A program made the position numbers and the translations under genes. A stretch of 64,000 nt of DNA from an uncultured Myxococcales bacterium (GTDB lineage: Bacteria; Myxococcota_A; Polyangia; Polyangiales; Polyangiaceae), in contig CALFEQ010000011.1 of the NCBI GenBank assembly GCA_937949945.1, forward strand, positions 1 through 64,000, read 5' to 3'. The notes beneath the pieces were generated by a model, which worked only from the letters and a program-made list of their open reading frames with translations, made no database searches and was not told the origin of the DNA. Of this stretch, positions 22,214 to 31,682 are shown in pieces. Position 1 is the stretch's first letter, and each line of letters opens with the position of its first letter.

Positions 22214-22635
22214 TCGGTCCGGTCCTTCGAGGATTGAGTCACGACGTCGGAGAGAACGGTCGACGGCGCCTCAATCGTGGCCGCGTTGCCCCGACCATCT
22301 TCACGCTTGCCGTGTTCGCCGCCGGTGTCGTCCCGCGACGGAACGTCACCGGGCTTCTTCAACCGCGGGGCGCTGTTCGGCGACTCGCTCGCAACGAAGG
22401 GCACGGTGGGCGTCGACTCGCCGATCTTCGCGAGCGCGCCAAGGACGTGGGCAAGCTTGTAACCGCCGAGCGTGCCGTCCTTCTCCTTCCTCAGGAGGGT
22501 CGAGACGCGCATGGGTACGGAGCCCTTTCGAGACTTCGGCAACATCCAGCCCTTGCGTGTCTCCTTCACGGGCTTCGCAGCGAGCTTTTCCAGCTCCTCG
22601 AGAAAGCCCTGGGCGTACGGGGCGAGCGCACTCAT
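22210..22635 (-). CDS. Small protein with recurring F-L-E-E-L-E-K-L motif (141 aa)
   Basis: Starts MSALAPYAQGFLEELEKLA; ATG 22635 confirmed by position. The N-terminal motif is followed by a basic domain (KETRKGWMLPKSRKGSVP, RVSTLLRKEKDGTLGG, KLAHVLGALAKIGE) and a disordered tail. ATGA overlap with the next gene. Function unknown; possible virion-internal protein. Confidence 0.6.
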   Translation of the reverse strand: MSALAPYAQGFLEELEKLAAKPVKETRKGWMLPKSRKGSVPMRVSTLLRKEKDGTLGGYKLAHVLGALAKIGESTPTVPFVASESPNSAPRLKKPGDVPSRDDTGGEHGKREDGRGNAATIEAPSTVLSDVVTQSSKDRTE

Positions 22636-22675
22636 CGAGCTCAGTTGTACCACCTCCGGAACTACCGCCGGAAGG

Positions 22676-25600
22676 TCAGCCCAGGATCGCGCGGGAGAGA
22701 CGGAGGGCGGCGACGTAGTCGAGCACCCGCTCGTACTTCGCTTTTCTCTTGTCTGCCTTCTTCGCCTGCGTAGAGCCGCGGCGGATGCCGACGACGCTCT
22801 CGATGTCCTCGGTGACGAGACCGAAGAGGTCCTCGTAGGGACCGAAGGCGCGCGAGTGGAAGCCCTCGACACCTTGCACGACCTCCTTGCCGTCTGGTGA
22901 GAGAAGAAGGTCGCTCGTCCCGAACATGTCGAGAAGCGTCGCGATCGGCCGCCAAGTGTACGAGCGGATGAACTGCTCGGGGTCGAAGCCCGCCTGCTTG
23001 ATGACCGAGTAGGTGAGGACGAGGAAGGCGACGGCCTGCTCGATGTTCGCGTCCTTCGTGAGCGAGAGCTGGATGAGCTGGTCGCGCGCGAGCGCAATGG
23101 GGTTGTCCTGGTTCACGAGGTCGGCGAGCGTGGAGGACGCGTCGCTCGAAGTGAGCCCGTCGAGGTTCTCCCCGCCGAGGTTCTGCACCGCCGTTGTCTC
23201 GGTGATGGCGCCAGTGGCGAAGAAGTTGTAGTAGACCTCGGAGATCTTCGCGGGGTGCCAGCAGTCGCCGTACCAACCCGGGCGGATGTACTCTTCAGGC
23301 GGGAGCTCGACGGTCTGCCGCTTCGTGCGTGGGATCTCCTCGGTGACGTCGAAGGCGCGAAACGTCACCGGCAGGTTCTCGTCGCCAACAAGCTCCACAA
23401 TGTCAGGGCCGTAGTTGCGAGCCAAGGCGTTGATTCCGACGGGCACTTGCGTGATGACCTGTTTGGTGCGCTTGTCCCGCTTCCCGTTGAAGAGGGGGAG
23501 ACGGAGGCCGTCCTCGAGAGAAGACGAGCGCCCGCCGCGGACTTCTTCGACCTTCACGATGCGCCCGAGGTTCGGTCCTTGGCTGCCCACGCGCGGAGGC
23601 GTGATGGCGGCCCAGCGATCCGTGCGGGTGGCAGGGGGGCCATCTTGTTTCTTCATGATGACCTCTTCCTGGACCGCGCCCAGGAACTCGACGCTCTCCT
23701 CCGCCTGCCGCGCGTAGGAACCGTTGATCAGCGTGACGCCGCCGCCTTGGTCGATCTGGTGCGTGACCTCGGTGAAGTTGCAGAGGAAGTGCGTCCCCAG
23801 CATCTTGTTGAGCTCACGCGTCGGAAAGGAGTCGGCGTCAGGCAGCGACTTCAGGAGCTCGTTGTGGAGCTTGAAGGTCTGAAGGTCGACGTACTTGTCG
23901 ATGATGAGCCCCGGGAAGCCGCAGGCGATGTACGGATTGAAGCGCCCGGTGAGCTGGAGCTGGCGGGGGGCGAATCGGTACTTGAAGTAGAGGAAGTTCG
24001 TCGAGCGCTGGGCGAGACCGATCTTCGGGATCTTGCCGTCGACCATGCCCGAGCGCGCGGCGAAGATGTTGAACTCGCCCATCTTCTCGAACACCGGCAA
24101 GATGCCGGTGAAGATCTCGTGGTCGAGGATGTCGTTTTTCAGCATCGCTTGGAGCGTGTTCTGCTCCTGCTTGAGCGTGATGGCCTTCGGCGCGAAGTAG
24201 AAATGGTCGAAGAGGATATCCTCCCCGAAGAACTCGTCGTTCGTCTTCAGCATGAGACGCGTCGGCTCCGCCATGAACTGACGGGAGTACGAGAGCGTCG
24301 TGTACTGGTCGGGGAAGAGGACGTTGCAGCGAGGCGGCGCCGAGAACCAGACGTCGGGGCGGAAGATCTGCTGCTTCAACGCGGCGGGGATGGCTTGCTT
24401 CGGGGGCGTCGTGTTCGCCTCGAACGTGGTGACCTTGATGAGCTGGACGGCAGCGGACTCGAGCTTGCCGAACGCACCGGCGAACGACGAGCTCGAGCCC
24501 TGCTTCACGAGTGTGATGGCCTTGCCGATGTCGCTGGCGGCGACGTTGAAGGCGGCAGAGATGCGGCTCGCGAGGCTGGCGAGATGCTGCGCCGACGGCG
24601 CCGTCCGCGCGCGCTGCGCATCCTGAGCGCTCTGCTTGCACACCCGCTGGAGGTCGATCAGCCGCGGAAGGAGGTAGGCGAGGAGCTCGGTGAGACGCGC
24701 CTTCTTCGCTTGCGCCGAGAGCTCTTCGACTTCCTCCCTGTACGAGCCCATGCTGTCCTGGAGGAGCGTGAGGCCCTCGGCTACGGCCTTCGCCGTCACC
24801 GCGAACCTACTGAAGCCCGGGATCTCGATGAGCTTCTTCCTGACGAAGCCAGTGATGGTACCGTCGAGGCCGGGCACGTAGAGCGGGCACGGCTGCGGGT
24901 AGCACTCGTGGAAGATGACGGAGATGAGCTGGTTGACGACCTTGCGGAACGACGCCTGGTCGCCGAGGTTGCCGATGGAGCGGCGGAAGAGCGCGTCGAA
25001 GGAGCCGCCGAGGAGCTTCTGGCTCGTGGGGTCCTTGTCGAACGCCGTGATCATCTGCGAGAGGCGTAGCCGGAGCTCGGCGAGCGAAAAGAAGATGTTC
25101 TGCCCTGCGTACTTCTTGTCGTAGTAGTACGACCCACCCATCGCCTCGAGCAGATGGATGATGCCGCCGAGCAGGCCCTTCAACCCCGGGTAGCGCGTCG
25201 ATGGCGTCGTGATGATCTTCGTGACGATCTCGCCCGGGCTCGAGAGGAAGTCAGTGAAAAGGTTCGTCGAGCCGCCGGTGAACATCGCCTTGATGCCGGG
25301 GCCGAAAATGTCGGTGTTGTTGAACTGGTAGGCGTAGTCCCAGTAGTTCGAGAAGTCCGAGCATTGCAGGACGACGGAGCGGTTCACCGCATTCTTCGTC
25401 CATTGGAAGCCCATGAGCTCGCCGGCGAAGAGCAGCTTGTACTTGTTGTTGTTCGCATCGCGCACGAACTCGTTCGTGATCTCGATGGTGGGGTCTTCAC
25501 CGTCGACTTCGATCGGCTCGGTGCTACGGAGCGACTGCTGGTACGCCGTCGGGCCCGGCGCCTTCAACCCAGAGGCGCCGGAGAGCCGGATGTTCGGGTT

Positions 25601-25798
25601 TTCTATCTCGTAGAAGTCGAGGAAGAAGAGATGGATGAGCGAGCGCGGATGGAAGCGCGTCGCCTCCGCGAGCGGCGGGATCTGGATGGCCGCCACCATC
25701 GGGCTGTTCGGGCTCACCTGCACCTGCGCAGCGATGACCGGAACCTCGACGCCCTCGATGAAGAGCCGAAGGCGTAGCCGTTGTACTTTTGCGCCCAT
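22676..25798 (-). CDS. Baseplate or tail hub-like structural protein (1040 aa)
   Basis: Starts MGAKVQRLRLRLFIEGVEV. The N-terminal part (IEGVEVPVIAAQVQVSPN, AAIQIPPLAEATRFHPRS, IHLFFLDFYE) reads like the N-terminal beta domain of tail-hub proteins (gp27/gpD type), where short phrases such as G-x-x-V and P-x-x-x-V-x-x-x-I-P-P precede an oligomerisation barrel. The middle is helical (LTELLAYLLPRLIDLQRV), the end is soluble. Its place after the tape measure and next to the gene at 25802 fits a baseplate role. Confidence 0.6.
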   Translation of the reverse strand: MGAKVQRLRLRLFIEGVEVPVIAAQVQVSPNSPMVAAIQIPPLAEATRFHPRSLIHLFFLDFYEIENPNIRLSGASGLKAPGPTAYQQSLRSTEPIEVDGEDPTIEITNEFVRDANNNKYKLLFAGELMGFQWTKNAVNRSVVLQCSDFSNYWDYAYQFNNTDIFGPGIKAMFTGGSTNLFTDFLSSPGEIVTKIITTPSTRYPGLKGLLGGIIHLLEAMGGSYYYDKKYAGQNIFFSLAELRLRLSQMITAFDKDPTSQKLLGGSFDALFRRSIGNLGDQASFRKVVNQLISVIFHECYPQPCPLYVPGLDGTITGFVRKKLIEIPGFSRFAVTAKAVAEGLTLLQDSMGSYREEVEELSAQAKKARLTELLAYLLPRLIDLQRVCKQSAQDAQRARTAPSAQHLASLASRISAAFNVAASDIGKAITLVKQGSSSSFAGAFGKLESAAVQLIKVTTFEANTTPPKQAIPAALKQQIFRPDVWFSAPPRCNVLFPDQYTTLSYSRQFMAEPTRLMLKTNDEFFGEDILFDHFYFAPKAITLKQEQNTLQAMLKNDILDHEIFTGILPVFEKMGEFNIFAARSGMVDGKIPKIGLAQRSTNFLYFKYRFAPRQLQLTGRFNPYIACGFPGLIIDKYVDLQTFKLHNELLKSLPDADSFPTRELNKMLGTHFLCNFTEVTHQIDQGGGVTLINGSYARQAEESVEFLGAVQEEVIMKKQDGPPATRTDRWAAITPPRVGSQGPNLGRIVKVEEVRGGRSSSLEDGLRLPLFNGKRDKRTKQVITQVPVGINALARNYGPDIVELVGDENLPVTFRAFDVTEEIPRTKRQTVELPPEEYIRPGWYGDCWHPAKISEVYYNFFATGAITETTAVQNLGGENLDGLTSSDASSTLADLVNQDNPIALARDQLIQLSLTKDANIEQAVAFLVLTYSVIKQAGFDPEQFIRSYTWRPIATLLDMFGTSDLLLSPDGKEVVQGVEGFHSRAFGPYEDLFGLVTEDIESVVGIRRGSTQAKKADKRKAKYERVLDYVAALRLSRAILG

Positions 25799-25801
25799 CT
25801 A

Positions 25802-27418
25802 TTACCCCGACGGCCAGGAGACCGACTTCGACCAGGAGTGCGAGCGCTGGAGCGTCGCGAGAGCTGCGACCGGCGGAAGGGTGGCGTTCGCGAGCGAGCC
25901 CTTGGCGGCGATGAAGGAGAACGCCGTCGAGCTCCCGCCCACCTCCACGGAGGCGCCGGCGGAGCCGCGCGCGCCGGCGAACGAGCTCGCCGACGGCGTC
26001 GCGCTGCCTCCGAAGCTGAGGGAGGAGCCGGCGGTCGCGTAGCCGCCGGCGCGCGCCGCCGCGCGCGCGGAGGAGTAGGCGTAGCTGGTCGAGCTCCGGT
26101 TCGCCGCGGAAGCATTGGCAAAAGCCGAGGTCCCCACCCGGGTGCCGCTCTCCGAGAAGATGGATCCGTCGCGCGCCGTGACGCTGGCGCGCGCGCTCGC
26201 GCTCGCTCCCGCCGAAACCCCGAGCCCGAACCCCGCCTGCGTGCTGAAGCCCGTGGAGGCGCCCGCCGACACCCCGCCGAAGGCGCTGCCCGAAGACGAG
26301 AAACCGGCGCCGGCGCGCGCGCCGATGCCGATCCCGCCGCCGGCAAAGGCGCCCGCCTGGGCGGACGCGACGGCGCCGAAGGTGGCCCCGCCGGCGACGC
26401 CGCTGCCCGCGAACGCGCCGATCCCGACGCCGGTGCCGAGGAAGGTCGGGCCGACACCCAAGCTGTCCATCAGGAACGGGTCGTCCGCGTCCTCGACACC
26501 ATACGCCTGGAGAAGATCGGCGATCGCGCTCTCGAGCCGATCGACCGACTCCTCGAGCGCGCGCTGCTCGGCGGCGGCGCGGGCGGAGATGTCGTCAGCG
26601 AGGTCCATGATCGTCGGCTGGATGGCCGTCGTGTACTCGTCGCGGTTGTCGAGGATGAGCGAACGGATGGGGCTCTTGCGATCGAAGTTCCCCTGAGTGA
26701 ACGACGACTCGAAGTTGTTCGTCTGCGCGCTCGTGAGGAGCTCGAGCCCCTCCCCGCTCATGCCCTCACGAAGATCGAGACCTTCGGGGACGAGTGCGCT
26801 CGAACGAATGGGGAAGTTCTGGCTGCCCGTACCGATGAGCGAGATGTTCTGCGCGTTCGTGACGAAGAACTGGAACGAAAGCAGTACGAGGTGGGGCTGG
26901 TCACTCGTCTCCTGCACCTGGCAGTTGAGGATGTAGCCCTCAACGATGTTCTGATCGTAGAAGAGGTACGTCCGAGCACCCATCTCCACGGCCTTCGTGC
27001 CACGAAGGTAGGTCTCGTAGTTCGCCATGAACTCGGCCTTCCAGTTGAAGTCGTGTGAGTTGATGAGGACGGCCTGGACGTTGAGAAAGCGCGGGCTCTC
27101 CCCGAAGAGAAAGAGGTACGTGTCGCCGAAGGTCTCGACGATCTGGTGCTTCTCCATCCGCTGCTCTTGAACGCTCTGGAGAATGAAGTTCGAGTAAGCG
27201 GTGCTCATGCCATCCGGTGAGCTCGAGTCAAAGATGGGGATCTCCACGGTGTCGCTGCGTACGAGCTTGATGTACGCGTAGGTGTCGTCCTTCACCTCGA
27301 GCCCACGCGTCGGACGCCGCACGTTGACGAGCCCGGCGCCGATGGTGGTGGCAAGCTGCTCCCTATCCTTGAATCGGGCGTCGAACGGGTCGGTCGTGAG
27401 TTCTATGAAGACAGCGAT
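25802..27418 (-). CDS. Tail/baseplate protein with Gly/Ala/Ser-rich C-terminus; non-AUG (AUC) start likely
   Basis: The first usual start in frame is GTG 27322 (MRRPTRGLEVKDDTYAY), but the frame reads sensibly 32 codons further up: IAVFIELTTDPFDARFKD and REQLATTIGAGLVNV. Related phage proteins, as I recall them, begin MAVFIELTTDxF, so ATC at 27418 stands where ATG is expected, 8 bases after the stop of the HNH gene and with GGAAGGG upstream. Residues 40-220 form a folded domain (QIVETFGDTYLFLFGESPR, NWKAEFMANYETYLRGTK). From about residue 300 to 520 it is an extreme Gly/Ala/Ser-rich tract (e.g. GAFAGGGIGIGARAGAGF). Confidence 0.7.
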   Translation of the reverse strand: MAVFIELTTDPFDARFKDREQLATTIGAGLVNVRRPTRGLEVKDDTYAYIKLVRSDTVEIPIFDSSSPDGMSTAYSNFILQSVQEQRMEKHQIVETFGDTYLFLFGESPRFLNVQAVLINSHDFNWKAEFMANYETYLRGTKAVEMGARTYLFYDQNIVEGYILNCQVQETSDQPHLVLLSFQFFVTNAQNISLIGTGSQNFPIRSSALVPEGLDLREGMSGEGLELLTSAQTNNFESSFTQGNFDRKSPIRSLILDNRDEYTTAIQPTIMDLADDISARAAAEQRALEESVDRLESAIADLLQAYGVEDADDPFLMDSLGVGPTFLGTGVGIGAFAGSGVAGGATFGAVASAQAGAFAGGGIGIGARAGAGFSSSGSAFGGVSAGASTGFSTQAGFGLGVSAGASASARASVTARDGSIFSESGTRVGTSAFANASAANRSSTSYAYSSARAAARAGGYATAGSSLSFGGSATPSASSFAGARGSAGASVEVGGSSTAFSFIAAKGSLANATLPPVAALATLQRSHSWSKSVSWPSG

Positions 27419-27425
27419 GACGCAC

Positions 27426-27773
27426 CTACCCTTCCACGTGCCCCCAGAGCTTGCCCCGGAGGATGTTTGAAACCGTTGTCTTCGTAAGCTCGTACTTCTT
27501 TGCGCGCTCGGTACACGTGGCGCCTGCTTGATGGGCGGCGCGCATGGCGCGAACGTCGTGCTCGTTCACCTTTGCCCGACCGTTTCGTGCACCGCGGCGA
27601 AGCCCTGGATGAGTCGCGCAACCATGACGCGCACCCGTGGGGTGGTTCCCTCGCGCGCGCCGCTCGCGATCCTCGGCACCCTGCCAAAGAAGACAGCCGG
27701 TCGGGGTAGGAACCCGATCGACCTTCTCCCAAAAGCGTTCTTCGGCGATACGGCGCATGGCAGGAAGATACAT
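27426..27773 (-). CDS. HNH-endonuclease-like protein missing the HNH core
   Basis: 115 residues. The start (RRIAEERFWEKVDRVPTP, GCLLWQGA) is the classic N-terminus of phage HNH homing endonucleases, and the end (NGRAKVNEHDVRAMRAAH, ELTKTTVSNILRGKLWGHV) is their usual DNA-binding helix-turn-helix. The region between should hold L-A-H-R, a C-D-x-P-x-C-V-N-P-x-H zinc/HNH core, but only about 35 unrelated residues are present. So it is internally deleted and probably not a nuclease, though it may still bind DNA. Placed directly before the tail gene at 25802. Confidence 0.7.
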   Translation of the reverse strand: MYLPAMRRIAEERFWEKVDRVPTPTGCLLWQGAEDRERRARGNHPTGARHGCATHPGLRRGARNGRAKVNEHDVRAMRAAHQAGATCTERAKKYELTKTTVSNILRGKLWGHVEG

Positions 27774-27797
27774 CTTCCACCCCTCGAGGGGTGAAAG

Positions 27798-28073
27798 TCA
27801 CACCACGACGTTCGACTTTATGAGGAAGTCCTTCACCGCGCGTGGTGTGGCGCGACCCATGTAGGGCTCGTTCTGCGAGATTGCGAAGGCCGCCGCCTTC
27901 ACCATGACGAAGTACGGGTCCTCGACGACGACCTTGTCCCGGATGACCACCGTGTAGAGACGCCCGCCCTTGCGGATGGTCGCGCGAACCTCTTGCCGAC
28001 AGGGCCCGCACTCCGGGGGCTGCTGGAGGACCTGTCCTTCGGCGAAAAGAAGCGACCGTGCTGCCATGTTCAT
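27798..28073 (-). CDS. Unknown protein (91 aa)
   Basis: Starts MNMAARSLLFAEGQVLQ, ATGA overlap with the tape-measure stop. CGPC in the N-terminal third, then beta strands (GRLYTVVIRDKVVVEDPYF) and a helical end. Perhaps a small baseplate or tail assembly protein by position; no motif beyond the Cys pair. Confidence 0.6.
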   Translation of the reverse strand: MNMAARSLLFAEGQVLQQPPECGPCRQEVRATIRKGGRLYTVVIRDKVVVEDPYFVMVKAAAFAISQNEPYMGRATPRAVKDFLIKSNVVV

Positions 28074-31000
28074 CCTCCGGGCTGGATGGCGCCGGGGCTA
28101 CCGGAGCCGCTCTTGCCCTGTCCGTCGGGGTTGTCCTTCTTGGTGAGCGCCTGCAGCTCGCTGAGCTGCTGCTGCATCAATTTCTTCATCTCGTCGGAAT
28201 TATCGGCCATCTTCGACAGGTACTTGGCGCTCTGCTCCGCAGGGCTCATCTTCGATTCGCGGTACTTCTCGAGCTTCTTCTTCACCTCGCCGAAGGCATC
28301 GCTCTCGGCGGCCGAGAGCGCGTCGGCGGCCACGCCCATCTTGCCCTCGCGCGCGGCCGAGAGCGCGGCGATGAGCTGCTTCTGGTAGGCCTCGGCGCCG
28401 GAGTCGGACGCTCGGATGCCCTGCTGCTGCATGATGAGGGCCGCGGCCTGGTTGACGCTCCCCTCGGCGAGCTCGCGGCGGAGGTCCTTGTCGACGTTGA
28501 TCCCCAAGAGGGAAGCCATCGCGGTCTCGACCCGTCCGGCGCCCGCCTTGGTTCGCTTGATCTGGTTCTGCAGGCGCTCCTCACGAGCGGCGCTCATGGC
28601 GTACATCTGCCCGATCGGATCCGCCCCGCCGAGGGCACGAGCGAGGGCACGCTTCTGCGCCACCGAAGCGATGGCGATCTTCTGCCGAAGTTCGGCGTAC
28701 TTGCCCGTCTGGCCGCCCCCGCCATAGAGGTCACGGATACGGGCGAGGTCGCGGTCGGTGTCGCCGTCGAAGGTCGTCTCAGCGATGGAAGCGGCGAGCT
28801 CGTAGGCCGCGCGCGCGTCCTTGCCGCCGATCCTCTCGAGCTCGTCGAGCTTACCCGAGCGGATCGTGAGCTGGCCGTCAGGGCCAAGGATGGCCATCCC
28901 ACTCGCCACCATGTCGGTCCGCATCGCCTTCGTCTCGACGTCGGTCCGCTCGCGCATCTCGCGCACGGCGGCCTGCCGGTTCAGGTCGAGGGCGCCGGCG
29001 ATCGCCTGCGAGCCCTTCAGGAGCTCGTCGAAGGACACCTCCCGCCCGATGATCTTGCTCGCCTTGGCCGCGAGGTCGCTCCTTTCGCTGTCGGTGAGCT
29101 GGTCGACACTCTTGCCGGTCTTGTCGAGGTAAAGCCCGAGCTCGCGCGCTGCCCGCGCCGTCTGCAGCATCTCGAACTGGACCTTGTCCCCGCGACCGAG
29201 CTCGCCCTTCGTCTTCAGCTCTGCGAGGCGGTTCATCGCCGCGTTGTAGTCCGATCCGCTGCCCTCCATGATCCCGCCGATCAGAGTGCGGCCCTCGCGC
29301 GATCGCATGAAGGCGCCGGCGGCCTCGGCGTCGGCCTGCTCGCCGAAGTAATTGACCGTCAGCCGCCCCATGTCGATCAGGCCGCCCAAGCCCGGGAGTA
29401 TCATGTTCAGCGCCAGACTCGTGTTCAGGTCTCTGGTCATGCGCAAGCTGGCGCTCTCCGTCTGGATGCGTGACTCGCCGATCATCTTGTCGACCTCGGC
29501 CTGGGTGGCGCCCGCGCGTGTACCGATCCCGAGGAAACGCCGCAGCCCCGTCTGTCCGGAGTCGTTGATGTTGAGGCTCTGGGCGGTGAGCGTCTTGCCG
29601 ATCCCTGCCTCAGCGGAGAAACCGGCGGCCTTCTCCATCCGAGCGGCGATCTGGAGCTTCTTGTTCGGGTCGGTCGTCGATTCGTACTCGCGCAGGAGCG
29701 CCCGGGCGTCGGCGCCCCCCTCGCGCCGAACGATCTCCATGATCTTGTCGGCGCGCGCGATGCCCTTGAGGCCGGCAGCCTCGTCCACGAAGGCGACGCG
29801 GAATCGCGCTCCGTGGATCTTCATGAAGTCGATGTCGGCCGACGTCACCTGAGCCGCGTCGACGGCGCCGTGGGCGTTCGATAGACGCATCGCCGCCGAA
29901 AGCCCGCCACCGCCGAGCACGCCGAAGCTGGCCCCGAGGCGGTTGCCGCCTGGCATGACGCTGCTGCCAGCGAAAAGGCGGTCCATCTGGCGGGCGGCGT
30001 CGGCGTGGCCATCACGCGCCAGACGCAGAACCTGGTCGATGCCTTCGATCGTGTGCCGCTCGTAAACGCCCATCATCCGGTTGAACCACTGGGCGAGCAT
30101 GTCCGATCCCTGGTTCAGGATGTCGGCGCCGGCCTGCTGCAACTTGCCTTGGAGGTGCTCACGCGCCTGGTCGAAACGACGCTTCATCCCCTCGACGCCG
30201 ACCGACTTTCTGTACTTGTTGAACTCGTCGGAGTAGGCGAGCTCGGCGCGCGCGTGTTGCATCTCGCGCATCATCTCGGGCAGGCGCTGGAGCTGCTTGA
30301 TGGCGAGGTCGGCCTCGTCGCGGCCCAACCCGCTGAACCGCTGGAAGGCGAGCATCGCCTTGTCGTCCATTGACATCGGGTCGTAGCCGCGGCTGGCGAG
30401 CCACTGCTGGTAGATCATCGACTGGAGGAGCCCACCGAACCTCTCGAGCGCGGCGCCACGGAGGCGCCCCTCGTTCCGGATGAAGTTCGCCCGGCCAACG
30501 CCGCGAAGATTCTGGTAGGCCAACTCCATCGTGCGGCCGGTCGTGACGTTGCCGCCCATGAGGTACTCCAGCACGGCGGCCTCATCGAGGTGGCCGTCCT
30601 TGCCGGCGATGGACGCGAGGAAGCGCCGGCCGCGGGCGGTGGAGAGGAAGCGCGCGCTCTGCTGCATCTGCGCCGTCGCCAACGCCTGGCGCCCCTCGGC
30701 GCCAGTGAGCCCGGTGGCGTTGTAGATGTCCTCTTCGCTGATGGCGCCGACGCGCTGGGCGAGACCGATCTGCTCGATGGTCTTCATCCCACCGAAGGCG
30801 CCCTGCCGCCCGAGGCCTCCCACCGCGCGCGCGATCTGCGAGCCGATGTTCGCCATGCCGGTGACTTCGCTCATCGCCAGCCCGCCCGCTGCCGCCACAA
30901 GCCGCGTCCCGCTCGACATCCGGAGCTGATCGGCCGTCTGGAAGATGCCCGAACCGCGCATCGACTGGACGAACTTCTGCGCCTCTTCGAGCGACGAGCC

Positions 31001-31627
31001 CATGTCGGTCGCCACCTTCTTGAGGGTGTCGATCATCTCCTTGAACTTGTCCTTGAACTCGCTGACGCTCCGGACGTTCTGCGCAAAGCCCATTCGGCCC
31101 ATGTTGATGGCCAGGCGGGAGAGCTCGCCGAAGGTGGCAACCTCCCCCATGGGGCCGAACTGGTGGGTCATGTCGCGGAGGTGACTTCCGATCTGGAACC
31201 CCTGCTGCGAGGTGAACCCCATCCCGCCCTGAGAGTTGACGAAGTTGAAGTTCTGACGGAGTCCCTGGTTGAGCAGGAGCTGCTGCTGGGCGCCGGAGTA
31301 CATCTGGTTGCCGACGAAAGCAGCGCCCGCCCCGATGATGCCCGCGCCGGCGGCGGCGCCCATGCCCACCAGCCCAGCGCCGAGCACCCCCGCTCCCGCG
31401 CTCCACGCGCCCATGCCGGCGCGGAGGCCAAGGGACATCGGGTCGAGGTCAAGCATGCTCATCGCCCCGGAGAGGAGAGGTCGCGCGACCGCGCCGCCTC
31501 GAGACATGAGGCCGCCCGCCAAGAGGTCTGGTGAAGCACCAGCCGTGCTGCTCATGAGCCGAGCCAGCATGCTCTGGTGCTGCATGGCGTTCATGTCCTC
31601 GAGGAACTCGCCGGCGCTCCGGGGCAT
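28070..31627 (-). CDS. Tail tape-measure protein (1185 aa)
   Basis: Long, mostly helical protein starting MPRSAGEFLEDMNAMQH. Residues about 70-110 are a strongly hydrophobic Gly/Ala tract (AGVLGAGLVGMGAAAGAGII) typical of tape-measure membrane segments; a second hydrophobic stretch (LALNMILPGLGGLIDM) lies in the C-terminal half. Charged helices and Gln/Ala stretches fill the rest. Tape-measure proteins set tail length at about 1.5 A per residue, predicting a tail near 180 nm. First gene of the baseplate run; divergent from the plus-strand genes at 31821. Confidence 0.75.
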   Translation of the reverse strand: MPRSAGEFLEDMNAMQHQSMLARLMSSTAGASPDLLAGGLMSRGGAVARPLLSGAMSMLDLDPMSLGLRAGMGAWSAGAGVLGAGLVGMGAAAGAGIIGAGAAFVGNQMYSGAQQQLLLNQGLRQNFNFVNSQGGMGFTSQQGFQIGSHLRDMTHQFGPMGEVATFGELSRLAINMGRMGFAQNVRSVSEFKDKFKEMIDTLKKVATDMGSSLEEAQKFVQSMRGSGIFQTADQLRMSSGTRLVAAAGGLAMSEVTGMANIGSQIARAVGGLGRQGAFGGMKTIEQIGLAQRVGAISEEDIYNATGLTGAEGRQALATAQMQQSARFLSTARGRRFLASIAGKDGHLDEAAVLEYLMGGNVTTGRTMELAYQNLRGVGRANFIRNEGRLRGAALERFGGLLQSMIYQQWLASRGYDPMSMDDKAMLAFQRFSGLGRDEADLAIKQLQRLPEMMREMQHARAELAYSDEFNKYRKSVGVEGMKRRFDQAREHLQGKLQQAGADILNQGSDMLAQWFNRMMGVYERHTIEGIDQVLRLARDGHADAARQMDRLFAGSSVMPGGNRLGASFGVLGGGGLSAAMRLSNAHGAVDAAQVTSADIDFMKIHGARFRVAFVDEAAGLKGIARADKIMEIVRREGGADARALLREYESTTDPNKKLQIAARMEKAAGFSAEAGIGKTLTAQSLNINDSGQTGLRRFLGIGTRAGATQAEVDKMIGESRIQTESASLRMTRDLNTSLALNMILPGLGGLIDMGRLTVNYFGEQADAEAAGAFMRSREGRTLIGGIMEGSGSDYNAAMNRLAELKTKGELGRGDKVQFEMLQTARAARELGLYLDKTGKSVDQLTDSERSDLAAKASKIIGREVSFDELLKGSQAIAGALDLNRQAAVREMRERTDVETKAMRTDMVASGMAILGPDGQLTIRSGKLDELERIGGKDARAAYELAASIAETTFDGDTDRDLARIRDLYGGGGQTGKYAELRQKIAIASVAQKRALARALGGADPIGQMYAMSAAREERLQNQIKRTKAGAGRVETAMASLLGINVDKDLRRELAEGSVNQAAALIMQQQGIRASDSGAEAYQKQLIAALSAAREGKMGVAADALSAAESDAFGEVKKKLEKYRESKMSPAEQSAKYLSKMADNSDEMKKLMQQQLSELQALTKKDNPDGQGKSGSGSPGAIQPGG

Positions 31628-31669
31628 GGAGGCGAGTCTACCACTTGCCGCAATACCGGGACCGGCCGC

Positions 31670-31680
31670 GGAATAAGAAC
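31670..31680 (+). promoter_or_regulatory. Promoter-like element CGCGGAATAAGAAC
   Basis: Plus-strand variant (core GGAATAAG, 31670-31677, with GAAC downstream) 43 bases upstream of the tape-measure start on the other strand. No start codon with a ribosome site follows before the terminator at 31719; it seems to drive a short RNA. Confidence 0.5.
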
Positions 31681-31682
31681 CG

